Shown: positions 7,167 through 16,485 of the stretch, one piece after another
Layout: each line of letters starts with the position of its first letter
How positions within the stretch are numbered: position 1 is the first letter of the stretch
Source: a virus
IMG/VR virus record: IMGVR_UViG_3300020451_000580
Span: 1 to 24,030 of that record
Length of the DNA stretch: 24,030 bases
Reading direction: 5' to 3' (one strand)
Notes under the pieces: model-generated
Databases searched by the model: none
Seen by the model: only the letters and a program-made list of their open reading frames with translations
Told to the model about the DNA's origin: nothing
Position numbers and translations under genes: made by a program

Positions 7167-10100
7167 GTGGCATTAAAAGATTTAACATCGGATTTATCAA
7201 ATTTTAAGTATGGATTAACATCTCCTGATAAAATAGATAAGCAAATTGAAAAGGGAGTTGATTTCTTTCCTAATGATGATGCTGATGGGTTCACGCCTAA
7301 GACAGATTTAGAAAGTCGTTTTAAGAGAGTACCCACAGGTATAGATAAACAGATTGAAAATGGAGTAGATTTTTTTTCTAACAATGATGCTATAGGATTT
7401 GTTACAAATAATCCAAATTTACCATCAGATTTTCAATTACCCTCATCACCTAAGAGTGGGGATGTGGGAATTACAATAAATGACGGAGAATCTCCGGGTG
7501 AGATTGCTATTGGTACTGAAGCTGCTGGGGGTTCATTCTTTCATATGGTAAGGGATGGTGTTGTTGGTAAAAAATGGCCTGAAGCTGCTATATCATATGA
7601 TAAAGATAGATTTGGTTCATTTGATAAGTATAGTATTCCATCAAATTATGAGCAAAAAATGGTTGAGGAATTTGATACCTTCTACCCTACTTGGGAAAAC
7701 ACTACACAATTCACATCACCATTTATGACAACACCTTTATCAGACTATGTAAGTAGATATCCAACAAATCCCTCATTAACTTGGGGAGATGAAGATGGTA
7801 CTATGTTAGGTCCTGTTGGGTTGCGTATACAACCACAATTTACTTCACCATTTATGGCAACGCCAATTCTTGGTTATGAGAGTAGGTATGTGCCAGTAGG
7901 TAATGTAGACTTTTCTTTGACTTGGAATGAAGACCCTAGAGGAATTATGACAGGTCCTGTTGCTGGTGTACCAATTAGTTATGAAAAGACAAGAGATGTT
8001 TATCAACATCACTTTTTAGACTCACCATTTGAAAATATATCCTTAAATACTGATTTGTTCAGTCCTGTCGGTGGATGGAAGCTGGGTTCTATAAATATTT
8101 TTCCCAACGATGTAAAAGCACCGATAGGTAACGATAATTTGCTAGGAACAGACCTAAATAGAATTACAAGTCCCTCTACAAACTTTTTGAACCCTCTTAT
8201 AACTAATCCATCAGTATCAAGCACTTTGGCAGTAAATCCCATAAATTCTTCTCAACAACTTTCTGGTAGGATAACTGCTAAATCGGATTATACTGGTGCA
8301 AAGAATGTTGGACCTTTTATTTTTACTGGAGACAATGTGTTAGATTTGAACACAATGACTTCATCAGATAAAATAGCTAGTATTACAGAATTACATAGAT
8401 TTAGTAGTGAAAATGGTGGAACAAGACAATTCCTAAATGTGCCTGCTGGTTTAGACCCTAATATGAATTTAATAACTAAACCATATAGAGAGGTTTCTGA
8501 TCCTTTCAATATTGCTGGTTTCGCACAACCATTTATACTCAGACCATTTCCAGACGATGATGGGGTTGCAGGACCTGGTAATGGTAGATGGGGATTTGAT
8601 GCGATAACATCCGAAACAGGAATTGTTGGTACTCTTTTGGCTGGAGCAGATGGTTTATTGGGTGGTTTTTTTAGGGGCGCACCAACATTTACTGGTTTAA
8701 TTGAGAGAAATATTGTTGACAAAATAAGATTGGGTAAATTCTTATTGAGTCCTGCTGGTATAGGATTTTTAGGAAAACAGTTTGTTTTACAAGGACTTAA
8801 TCCTACCATAGAAAGTAAAGTTTACAATCCAATATCTGCTTTAAATATTCCTCTTGGTGTGATAACAGATCCAGAGGGTGCGGTACAGGCAGGTGGTGTT
8901 AGTGGACTTGCCGCACTGATTGCATCAGTAGCATTACCCATAGCACATACTGAAAGGCATTTAGGTGGTGCTAGATACGAAAGTATGATTTTAGGAACAG
9001 GTGGTAGCAGAATAGCAAATCAGGCAAGAGCTTTTTCTATCGGTAATGAAGTTATAGATGAAGTCACAAGTTTGATTCCATCTATTAACACAGGAATTTC
9101 ATTTTTTGATAATTTTGTTAATACAAATATTAATAATCTGATTTCTACATTGGATGCCGCTACAATTACACCTATATTTGGATTATCAAATCCTAACAAA
9201 TATGCTTTCCCATTTTCATCTGCCCCAAAGTCTGTTAAGGATGGTAATATTTCATTTTTCGGTTCAGCCGATCTTGCTCTAGCAGATGTTGAGTCTGCTC
9301 TTGGTAGAGTTGTACCTGGAACTACCAATGGTGGAACTTTTAATGATCAAACTGCTAATAATCTTCCTAATGATGAAGATGGATTAGTTAAAAGACATTC
9401 AACTTTAAGTTACAATGAATTGAATTCTAACAACAGTTATGGAACAAGTGTTCTTGTAAGCCCGTCAGAAAAAAAAGAACTAGAACTTGGCATTTATCCT
9501 GGCGGATTGGTAGCAGGTGCTGAAAATAGACTGAACACACGCTTAGAGGGAAAAGATAAAAATGATGATATAGGAAATCCAGCTTCACCTGCTCCCATAA
9601 TACTTGAAAAAGATCTGGGACTTATAAAAGGAGATACTAGGTCTGCTAATGTTGATGCTGTAAATATAACACCATATGCTGCTACAGTAGATGGTGAGAT
9701 TATACACCACAATTATAATAAGGGTGGTATAGAAACAAAAGATTTTATAAAATTTAGATTCAAAGATGTTGTAAATAATAAATATATTATATTTAGAGCA
9801 ATTCTTGATGGAATATCAGACACCATAACACCCGAATATGGTGAAGAAAGGTATATTGGTCGTCCAGATAAAGTGTATGTTTATCAAGGAACTGATAGGT
9901 CTGTGGCTTTTAACTTCAAAGTTTATCCGAAAACAAAACAAGAGATGCCAATTCTTTTAGAAAAAATGAATTATTTAGTTGGGTTGTGTTATCCATCATA
10001 CACAAAGGGTGAAAGAATGATAACACCATTTATGGAATTAACTATGGGTGATATGTTTGTTGATACACCTGGTTTAATGGAGAGTGTAACTGTTACTGTT

Positions 10101-10475
10101 GAAGATGCCACAACTTGGGAAATAGAAAATGGTTTACAATTCCCACATTTTATATCAGTTGCTTGTACGTTTAAACACATTGGAAAATATATATTAGCTG
10201 GTAAAGGTAAACACTATGATTTAGGTTGGTTGGCTGATGGCGCTGAAGGAACTCAAGAACAAAGATTTGGACCACAGATAGGTATAGGGTTTAATAATTT
10301 TCCAAATAGAACTAAGTATAGAGAATTATTTTCACAGTTTGGTCAGGCGGAGTATTATGATTTAGGTAATGATGGACAATACAAAAAGTGGGAAAACCCA
10401 AACAATAGTATTGCTGAAACTGTAACTGATGCTGCAGCTGGAATAGGTAGTTTTTTTAACCTTGGAGGCGATTAA
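7167..10475 (+). CDS. Large tail tube initiator / baseplate-tube junction protein (gp48/gp54-like C-terminus)
   Basis: The GTG start at 7167 follows TAGGAGA (7155-7161), which overlaps the stop of the tape measure gene. Residues about 835-1020 form a tube-like domain (FIKFRFKDVVNNKYIIFRAI, then ERYIGRPDKVYVY, YPKTKQEMP, LVGLCYPSY, then FKHIGKYI). That pattern is typical of the T4-like baseplate-tube junction proteins that start tube assembly. T4 gp48 and gp54 are about 320-364 residues, so most of this 1102-residue protein is a long extension. Its N-terminal third holds two pairs of short repeats; residues about 430-620 include Gly- and Leu-rich stretches. The junction role is well supported for the C-terminal part only; the extension is unrecognised. 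Confidence 0.75.
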   Translation: MALKDLTSDLSNFKYGLTSPDKIDKQIEKGVDFFPNDDADGFTPKTDLESRFKRVPTGIDKQIENGVDFFSNNDAIGFVTNNPNLPSDFQLPSSPKSGDVGITINDGESPGEIAIGTEAAGGSFFHMVRDGVVGKKWPEAAISYDKDRFGSFDKYSIPSNYEQKMVEEFDTFYPTWENTTQFTSPFMTTPLSDYVSRYPTNPSLTWGDEDGTMLGPVGLRIQPQFTSPFMATPILGYESRYVPVGNVDFSLTWNEDPRGIMTGPVAGVPISYEKTRDVYQHHFLDSPFENISLNTDLFSPVGGWKLGSINIFPNDVKAPIGNDNLLGTDLNRITSPSTNFLNPLITNPSVSSTLAVNPINSSQQLSGRITAKSDYTGAKNVGPFIFTGDNVLDLNTMTSSDKIASITELHRFSSENGGTRQFLNVPAGLDPNMNLITKPYREVSDPFNIAGFAQPFILRPFPDDDGVAGPGNGRWGFDAITSETGIVGTLLAGADGLLGGFFRGAPTFTGLIERNIVDKIRLGKFLLSPAGIGFLGKQFVLQGLNPTIESKVYNPISALNIPLGVITDPEGAVQAGGVSGLAALIASVALPIAHTERHLGGARYESMILGTGGSRIANQARAFSIGNEVIDEVTSLIPSINTGISFFDNFVNTNINNLISTLDAATITPIFGLSNPNKYAFPFSSAPKSVKDGNISFFGSADLALADVESALGRVVPGTTNGGTFNDQTANNLPNDEDGLVKRHSTLSYNELNSNNSYGTSVLVSPSEKKELELGIYPGGLVAGAENRLNTRLEGKDKNDDIGNPASPAPIILEKDLGLIKGDTRSANVDAVNITPYAATVDGEIIHHNYNKGGIETKDFIKFRFKDVVNNKYIIFRAILDGISDTITPEYGEERYIGRPDKVYVYQGTDRSVAFNFKVYPKTKQEMPILLEKMNYLVGLCYPSYTKGERMITPFMELTMGDMFVDTPGLMESVTVTVEDATTWEIENGLQFPHFISVACTFKHIGKYILAGKGKHYDLGWLADGAEGTQEQRFGPQIGIGFNNFPNRTKYRELFSQFGQAEYYDLGNDGQYKKWENPNNSIAETVTDAAAGIGSFFNLGGD
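7233..7400 (+). repeat. Two-copy in-frame repeat, 'IDKQIE.GVDFF..' module
   Basis: Two 60-base copies at 7233-7292 and 7341-7400 are offset by 108 bases. They encode IDKQIEKGVDFFPNDDADGF and IDKQIENGVDFFSNNDAIGF (residues 23-42 and 59-78). Most amino acids match while codons differ at many third positions, which points to an old duplication kept for protein sequence. The copies lie at the start of the 1102-residue tail protein. Confidence 0.85.
7707..7958 (+). repeat. Two-copy in-frame repeat, 'QFTSPFM.TP' module
   Basis: Copies start at residues 181 and 224 (bases 7707 and 7836), a period of 43 residues. Each reads QFTSPFMxTP, then a Tyr-x-Ser-Arg-Tyr segment, then SLTW, an acidic turn and a Met-x-Gly-Pro-Val end. 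A weaker third element, HHFLDSPFENI, follows at about base 8010. They look like short tandem structural modules in the N-terminal extension of the tail protein. Confidence 0.75.
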
Positions 10476-10768
10476 TGAGATATAAAGGGGTAAAATCAAA
10501 AAAAGATTTAGACGGAAATAGAGTTCTCAGTCCGTCTACAGTACCAAATATACCTATCAAAGATACAGATGTTTTTTTGTATCCTATATTTGGTGATAGA
10601 TTAGACACAATTGCACAAAGATTCTATGGTGATGCTAACCTATGGTGGATTATAGCAAAAGCTAATGAAATAGGTAAAGGTCAGATAGGACTTGACTTAG
10701 AAAAAAAACTTAGAATACCAACCGAAATAGGTGATATCATCGATTTGGTAGAAAACAACAATAGCTAA
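10475..10768 (+). CDS. 53: Baseplate wedge protein with LysM-like domain (gp53-like, 97 aa)
   Basis: The ATG overlaps the previous stop as TAATG, so translation is coupled. Residues about 33-84 form a LysM-like unit: LYPIFGDRLDTIAQRFYGD, then NLWWIIAKANEI and a final 'L.IPTEI' strand. In T4-like phages this domain marks the gp53-type wedge protein; in other contractile phages a LysM protein also lies between the tape measure and hub genes. The protein is shorter than T4 gp53 (196 aa), with just a short arm on each side of the domain. The family call is good and the T4 gene number is by analogy. Confidence 0.8.
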   Translation: MRYKGVKSKKDLDGNRVLSPSTVPNIPIKDTDVFLYPIFGDRLDTIAQRFYGDANLWWIIAKANEIGKGQIGLDLEKKLRIPTEIGDIIDLVENNNS

Positions 10769-10771
10769 AAA

Positions 10772-13700
10772 ATGTTCACAAAATTTGTAAGTAAAAAGAT
10801 TCAAGAAACTCTGAATGCTAAAGAAAGAGTCTTGTCAAGAAAAAATAATGGCACTTTTGTTAATAATCCAAGCGCTGACTCTTATAAAAAACTAAGAGAC
10901 ATATCTTCTAGAACACCATTTGTTCGTATGATTTCAAATAAGAAAAGAGTTAACAATATTGTTATATCAGGTGGCTTAAGGGATAAAGACGGAAATATGA
11001 GACATGGATTTGAAAAGGTATACAATCAAACCGAAAATTCTGGCATTAGACCAATAGCTGGAATTAAAGATGTTGAAATTTCTTACAAAGGTGGATTCAA
11101 AGCTATTAGGGAAACAACAGTAAATTGGACAATCGGTTCTTTAGAAGAGTTAGAAAATCTAACTCCGTACTTTCTAACTGCCGGAAAAACAGTCATGGTA
11201 GATTGGGGATGGGTTAATTCTGATAAGAGTATAGAACAACAATTTGGAAGCACTTACTTCAAAGATGGAAAAGTTGATTCAAGATTATTTACTGACCCAC
11301 AAACAAAAATTTTAAGTATTGGTGGGAACTACGGAGCAATAGGCGGAGTCATAAGTAATTTTGAATATCAACTAAGACAAGATGGTGGATTTGACTGCAC
11401 AACGAAGTTGATAAGTATTGGTTCAAATTTATTTAAAAAGCCAGTTGATAAAGGAAATTCAGAAAAGACTCTTGTAGGCTCTAGACAAGAAAGTAATCAA
11501 AGTAGAATTGGATTAGCACCAATGGATTCTCTTATGAGAACTTTGGTAAACTTAAAAGAGTATGTGATAGATACTTATTTTGTTGATTTGAACAGTCAAG
11601 CCGCGGGTTTGATAGACGCGACCTATGGTAAAACATTGGGTGGCTCTAACGATTTGGATAAAAAACTAGTTTCTATCGCAAGAGAAAATAAAAACGATGA
11701 AAAATATAGATTTATATGGAATGAAAGTGGAGATAAGAAATCTGGAGGAGCAACTGTCGAAGGAACTGGAGTTGGTGGTGGAATAGTAGTAGATAGAACA
11801 GAGAATGTTATTTGGTACTGTCCAGTCAATTCCTATCTCAGTAAAACAGCTGAAACTGTTTATGTTACTTGGGGTTGGTTGGAAGATAATTTGTTCAGTA
11901 GATATACTGCTTATGTTAGTGATGATGACAGTTTAAAGCTTACACTAAGAAGCGTAGACACTGTAGTAAATGAGGCAGGTGAACCAGAATTAAATGATGG
12001 TGATAATTTAACTTATGTTAAGAAAGAGTTAGTTAAAATTGGAAACCATCCCTTTCTACATGGAAAGAATCCAACTGCATTTTTATTATCTGGACAAAAC
12101 CCGTCAATAGACAAGTTTGCAATAGATGAGGGTTCTGCAAATGCTTCTGGTTTTCTTAGATCTGAATATGATGAAAAAAGAATGGGTAATAACTATCTAA
12201 AAGGAATCTTCAAAACACTCATTGAATACATTCCTGGTAGTGAGTATGATGATAATTCTGAAAAAATATTTGAAGTTGCTGGCACAAATAGATCTGAAGG
12301 ATATTTAAGAAATGTCTTAGTAAATATAGTAGAAGTGCAGAAAGCGTTTGGTATAAATGTTGGCGATGGACTAAAAATGGAAGCTAAAAAAGGTTTTTGG
12401 GATAAAAAGTGGAACTCTAGATCTGTAAGTATGGGTGATTTAAATCCACCCGCAACTATAGAAGCTGGTATTCAAAATTTACTCAATCAATTAAATGATA
12501 ACTTTTTTAATATTTGGGATTTCAAAATGACAAGTGATTCTTTTGATAGCACCAATATTAAAATAATTGATAATAAACAAGGTGTAAACTCAAATCCAAT
12601 TTACACCGACTTTAACCAAAATTCTGGTATATTAAAAAAAGAGGGTATTTATAAATTTCCATCGTTTAAAATGGGTAGTACAGTAAAAAGTCAAAATTTA
12701 GCTTTTAAGATACCTAATGCTATGGCATTGACTGCTATGTATGGTAGTAATAAAAATATAAAATCTATATCTGATGATTCTCAACATGACAATTCAGATT
12801 TAGCATCCGTCTTTGGAAAAGATAATGGACCTGAATATGATGACAATTATTTAAATGGACTTGAACCTATTCACAAAAAAGTTAATTGGGGTGTTAAAGA
12901 TATGGGAGAAGGAGTCTATATACCATCTGGAAATAGGGTTGGACCTACCAAAGTAGACCCAAATAATAGAATTGTTTCACAAGGAAATGGTTTGAGGATA
13001 AACCCTAACGCTTCTTGGAATCCAGTGACTATAGAAGATAGAGAACCATCGCCAAAATTTCCTAACACTTCAACAAAAGCAGGGGGTTCTCAGGCTCCTT
13101 GGTATGATTATAACAGTACTGTTGGAGACTATGGTGATATTATAAATGTTAAGCATTGGAATTGGGAAACTGAAACGAGTGGTGATGCTGTGTTTGTTGA
13201 TGAAATTTTCAGTAGATTTGATTATGATAGTAATAAAGAAGTTACAAAAATACCGGAATATGAAAAAAAACCGAATCCCGCGTACTACTACAATACTAAA
13301 CATATAGGAGGTAATTTTGCTATAAGTGGCGATGTTCTACCAATTATTAAAAGTGTTATAACTAATAACATTAGGAATATAAAAGATAGAGAAAACATCT
13401 ACAAGGGTGATTTTATCATACCAGCAGAATTGTCATTGGAAATTGATGGTATTGAGGGATTACTGCCAGGTGACATAATACATACTGATTATATACAACA
13501 TAAATATAATAAATCTGTGGTGCTTGAACAAACAGACTACGGTCCTTTTACATATTTTCAAATATTTGGTATAAATCATAAACTAGACTCTGGTGGATGG
13601 ACAACTGAACTTACAACAAAAATGAGAGTTAATGGAGAAGTTCTAAATAAAAATGCTCAAGAAGTTATAAATCAACTTACAACTGCAAAAGTAAACGATG

Positions 13701-14968
13701 AAGAAACTCCATCTGGAAATCAAGAGGTGCTAAACAATGCTGCTGAACAAGAAGTAGAAAATGCTATTAGTGACGCAGATGAACTGCAACAAGAAATTGA
13801 TGATGAACTCATACGGAATATGGCTAATCAGTTTTCTGTGACTACTACACAAGATGCTTACAGTTACTTAGATTCCTCAGATGTAGAAGATGATGAGATG
13901 TTGGGTATAGTTGAAGAGAACCAAGGAATTGGTTTGTGGTACACTAGTGCAGCTGGAACTCAAACATTAGATGAAACAGGTGCAAGAGGAACAAATAATA
14001 TCTACAATACATTACCTTTATCTGATAGTATTACTAGGGAATTAACAAACACCACATTGGAGACGGTTGACTCAGACAATACCAATACTTCTTTAGATGC
14101 GATGGGGTTTGTTAGTTTGCCACCATCACTTACTGGTCAAAACGCTGATACAGGAAACTTAACGGTTTCTGAAGGACAGGGGCCTGATGGTCAAGAAATA
14201 AAACAGGACTCTAATGGAACGATGTATTATGCTGAGGGAACTGAAGAAGCAACCACTGCTGTAAGAGATTGGATTCGTGGTGTAAATATGAAAGTAGATA
14301 AGAGCGGTGATGTTAAGCAGATAGAAACACATCATGATTCAAAGAAAGAAGCTGTATTAAAAAATAATTTACTTGAGATATCAGGAAATTCCGAAATTGC
14401 TCAGGTTGCTATTGGAGATCCTGGAACAACACCCGATCCAGGCGATGAAGCCTTTATAGGTCCTATGATGGCTCCTGTTACTGTAGAAGAAGTAGTAGGT
14501 GGTCTTATGTCTCCTGAAGAGGTAGAGAAAAAACAAGATGCTGTTGCTGATGGTGAAAATTTACAGATACTAGCAGATGAAGTTGCCAGAAAAGAAGAAT
14601 TGGCTAGATTAGCTGCTGAAGTTGCTGAACTTGACAGGAGAAAAGAACAAGCTAAAGCCGATAACGAACTTTATAAAGAGATTATTAAAATTGGTGAGTG
14701 GGTAAGCACAGGAAAAAGTGATCTGGAGGGTGCTGCTAATATGAGAGCAGATGGTAATAAATTACCAGCATTATTTCAAAAATTAGGAAGAGAGCAGATA
14801 CCTCTGTCATTAGGTATTGGTCTTATTAATATAGAACTTAGAGGAACTGAAATATTTGAATATGGTGAGGATGATCCAGAACCAAGATACTTGTATGAAA
14901 AGACTTGGGGAGTAGTTGATGATAGAGAAACTAAACTTTTCATAATGTATCCAGAATTAAGAGACTAA
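10772..14968 (+). CDS. Very large baseplate hub-like structural protein (1398 aa)
   Basis: The ATG lies 3 bases after the previous stop and has no clear ribosome site, so coupled translation is likely. Residues about 96-145 (GIRPIAGIKDVEISYKGGFK, then a Thr/Val-rich strand, LENLTPYFL and VMVDWGW) match a segment seen in hub-type proteins of marine myoviruses. Residues about 895-955 (LLPGDIIHTDYI ... FGINHKLDSGGWTTELTTKM) resemble the barrel region that closes gpD/gp27-like hubs. A Glu/Gln-rich stretch follows (about 975-1015), then an Ala/Glu coiled coil near 1255-1310 and a short terminal domain. No lysozyme or peptidase motif was seen. Hub identity is inferred from these two segments and the gene order; the rest is unassigned. 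Confidence 0.65.
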   Translation: MFTKFVSKKIQETLNAKERVLSRKNNGTFVNNPSADSYKKLRDISSRTPFVRMISNKKRVNNIVISGGLRDKDGNMRHGFEKVYNQTENSGIRPIAGIKDVEISYKGGFKAIRETTVNWTIGSLEELENLTPYFLTAGKTVMVDWGWVNSDKSIEQQFGSTYFKDGKVDSRLFTDPQTKILSIGGNYGAIGGVISNFEYQLRQDGGFDCTTKLISIGSNLFKKPVDKGNSEKTLVGSRQESNQSRIGLAPMDSLMRTLVNLKEYVIDTYFVDLNSQAAGLIDATYGKTLGGSNDLDKKLVSIARENKNDEKYRFIWNESGDKKSGGATVEGTGVGGGIVVDRTENVIWYCPVNSYLSKTAETVYVTWGWLEDNLFSRYTAYVSDDDSLKLTLRSVDTVVNEAGEPELNDGDNLTYVKKELVKIGNHPFLHGKNPTAFLLSGQNPSIDKFAIDEGSANASGFLRSEYDEKRMGNNYLKGIFKTLIEYIPGSEYDDNSEKIFEVAGTNRSEGYLRNVLVNIVEVQKAFGINVGDGLKMEAKKGFWDKKWNSRSVSMGDLNPPATIEAGIQNLLNQLNDNFFNIWDFKMTSDSFDSTNIKIIDNKQGVNSNPIYTDFNQNSGILKKEGIYKFPSFKMGSTVKSQNLAFKIPNAMALTAMYGSNKNIKSISDDSQHDNSDLASVFGKDNGPEYDDNYLNGLEPIHKKVNWGVKDMGEGVYIPSGNRVGPTKVDPNNRIVSQGNGLRINPNASWNPVTIEDREPSPKFPNTSTKAGGSQAPWYDYNSTVGDYGDIINVKHWNWETETSGDAVFVDEIFSRFDYDSNKEVTKIPEYEKKPNPAYYYNTKHIGGNFAISGDVLPIIKSVITNNIRNIKDRENIYKGDFIIPAELSLEIDGIEGLLPGDIIHTDYIQHKYNKSVVLEQTDYGPFTYFQIFGINHKLDSGGWTTELTTKMRVNGEVLNKNAQEVINQLTTAKVNDEETPSGNQEVLNNAAEQEVENAISDADELQQEIDDELIRNMANQFSVTTTQDAYSYLDSSDVEDDEMLGIVEENQGIGLWYTSAAGTQTLDETGARGTNNIYNTLPLSDSITRELTNTTLETVDSDNTNTSLDAMGFVSLPPSLTGQNADTGNLTVSEGQGPDGQEIKQDSNGTMYYAEGTEEATTAVRDWIRGVNMKVDKSGDVKQIETHHDSKKEAVLKNNLLEISGNSEIAQVAIGDPGTTPDPGDEAFIGPMMAPVTVEEVVGGLMSPEEVEKKQDAVADGENLQILADEVARKEELARLAAEVAELDRRKEQAKADNELYKEIIKIGEWVSTGKSDLEGAANMRADGNKLPALFQKLGREQIPLSLGIGLINIELRGTEIFEYGEDDPEPRYLYEKTWGVVDDRETKLFIMYPELRD

Positions 14969-14969
14969 T

Positions 14970-15740
14970 ATGAGCACAATACAACAACTTGACAAATTAA
15001 TTGCAGAAAGAAAGGGTAAGGGTCCTCGCGTAAATCCACAGATAAAGGCGATAAATGAAAGAACTGTTAGGGTGCTGAGAGATACTGAAAACTTTAATTC
15101 TAAGGAAGGTGAGTTTAGATATGAAGATGGTAAACCTGTAAAGGTTGGAGTTCCCTACCATATACATTACACTTCTGATATGAGTGAGGTTTATATGACA
15201 GAACACGAACATGTAGCAGAGACAAGTAGAATTATTTACCCAAATGGGATAAAGACAGATTTTCAATATTACAATACATTAAACAAACAAGAAAGTTTGA
15301 AAATAGAGGGACAACAATCGATACCAAATGATAAAGCATATCAAAGAGGATTCTACTTTAGATATTTTGCTAGGCAAGCAAACGACAATGGGTCTCCACC
15401 ATTTGAAATTCAGATAAGTGATTATGAAAAATCTTCATTGTATGTTTACGCTAGAGTAAAGTTTTATATCTCTGGTGATGAAAATAATGTTGCTGTTAAG
15501 AATAGAGCACAATTGCTTTCTGCTAGTACGAAAGTTCCTGGTTTATCTAAAGCAGTTTATCCATTACAACATTACAGGTACGATAGAAACTTAAATCTAA
15601 ATGATACTATTAAGGAGAGGTTGGGTATCTATGAGTCTACAGCCGTAGTTTCCACAAGAACCACTACTGATATTACACAAGAAAGCGGAACAACAAGTGA
15701 TGCTTCAAGCACTAGCACCGGAGGAAGTGGCGCATATTAA
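14970..15740 (+). CDS. Unrecognised tail-region structural protein (256 aa)
   Basis: The ATG lies one base after the upstream stop, so it is coupled to the hub-like gene. No family is recognised. Residues 1-35 are helical and basic. The central part is rich in Tyr and Phe with beta-like alternation (RGFYFRYFARQ, then FEIQISDYEKSSLYVYARVKFYI). The last ~35 residues are a Ser/Thr/Gly-rich tail ending GGSGAY, probably disordered. It is the last gene before the thyX promoter, so it closes the tail operon. A baseplate or fibre-attachment protein would suit the position, but nothing in the sequence proves it. Confidence 0.7.
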   Translation: MSTIQQLDKLIAERKGKGPRVNPQIKAINERTVRVLRDTENFNSKEGEFRYEDGKPVKVGVPYHIHYTSDMSEVYMTEHEHVAETSRIIYPNGIKTDFQYYNTLNKQESLKIEGQQSIPNDKAYQRGFYFRYFARQANDNGSPPFEIQISDYEKSSLYVYARVKFYISGDENNVAVKNRAQLLSASTKVPGLSKAVYPLQHYRYDRNLNLNDTIKERLGIYESTAVVSTRTTTDITQESGTTSDASSTSTGGSGAY

Positions 15741-15742
15741 TT

Positions 15743-15778
15743 TTGTATTTGGGATTTTTAAATAATATTTATAAATAA
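15743..15778 (+). promoter_or_regulatory. Candidate phage promoter upstream of thyX, with exact T4-late-type box
   Basis: TTGTAT lies at 15743-15748, a 15-base spacer follows, and AATATTTATAAATAA lies at 15764-15778. It contains TATAAATA at 15770-15777, the T4 late promoter consensus. The start codon of thyX is 14 bases further on, so any leader would be very short. It marks the border between the tail genes and the nucleotide/replication genes. Confidence 0.5.
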
Positions 15779-15792
15779 ATTAAGGTTACAAT

Positions 15793-16485
15793 ATGAAAAG
15801 TCAAGTCTTAGATAAAGGCTTTATTGAGGTTGTTGATTCATTAGGAAATGATTTAACAGTCGTCAATTCAGCTCGAGTATCATTCGGTAAAAGAAAAAAA
15901 TATTGGGATAAGTCAGATGAAAGGTTAGTTCGCTATCTGGCAAAATACAAACACTATTCCCCTTTCAGACATTTACAGGTTCAGTTTCATATCAAAGCAC
16001 CTGAGTTTGTTATGAGACAGTGGTATAAGCATGTAGTAGGTATTGAGACTACATCAAATAGTTCTACCAAAGATCATGCTTGGAATGAGATTAGTGGTAG
16101 GTATGTTGTTGTTGAGGATTTTTACACACCAGAAGTATTTAGAAAACAATCAGAAGATAACAAACAAGCAACAGAGGGAGCGGTTGAAGAACAAGATGTT
16201 GCAAGACATCATTGGGAAACTGCTATGTTTCATATCGATACACAATATAAAAAGCTACTACAGATGGGTGTAGGTAAAGAACAAGCAAGAGCTATCTTAC
16301 CATTGAATCAATACACAGAGGTTTATTGGACAGCATCGTTTCAAGCCGTTATGAATTTTATAGAGTTACGAAATGAGAAAACATCTCAATGGGAAATACA
16401 AGAATATGCCAGAGTTATGTTAGATTTAATGAAAGAGACATTTCCAAAGATAACTAAAATATGGAGTGAAGCACACAATTGGTAA
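15793..16485 (+). CDS. thyX: Flavin-dependent thymidylate synthase ThyX
   Basis: ThyX methylates dUMP to dTMP with methylene-tetrahydrofolate, FAD and NADPH, feeding dTTP to phage replication. At 230 residues the length is typical. Visible signatures are HYSPFRHLQVQFHIKAP (54-70), the substrate-binding region from R75 to Y104 ending in AWNEISGRY (the ThyX 'RHR...S.NE.S.RY' motif, here RQWYKH with a longer spacer), and ARAILPLNQYTEVYWTAS (165-182). The start ATG has only a weak ribosome site (TAAGGTT upstream). It heads a tight operon with the polymerase gene, whose start overlaps its end. The call is firm. Confidence 0.93.
   Translation: MKSQVLDKGFIEVVDSLGNDLTVVNSARVSFGKRKKYWDKSDERLVRYLAKYKHYSPFRHLQVQFHIKAPEFVMRQWYKHVVGIETTSNSSTKDHAWNEISGRYVVVEDFYTPEVFRKQSEDNKQATEGAVEEQDVARHHWETAMFHIDTQYKKLLQMGVGKEQARAILPLNQYTEVYWTASFQAVMNFIELRNEKTSQWEIQEYARVMLDLMKETFPKITKIWSEAHNW

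Noticed and set aside
8288-8809. Reverse-strand open frame of 173 codons inside the 1102-aa tail protein gene
   Set aside because: It lies fully within a strongly supported gene and is Pro/Lys-rich shadow sequence without a ribosome site or promoter.
16043-16273. Second forward frame inside thyX (76 codons)
   Set aside because: It is a shadow in another frame of a clear ThyX protein with no ribosome site; the conserved ThyX motifs occupy the same bases.
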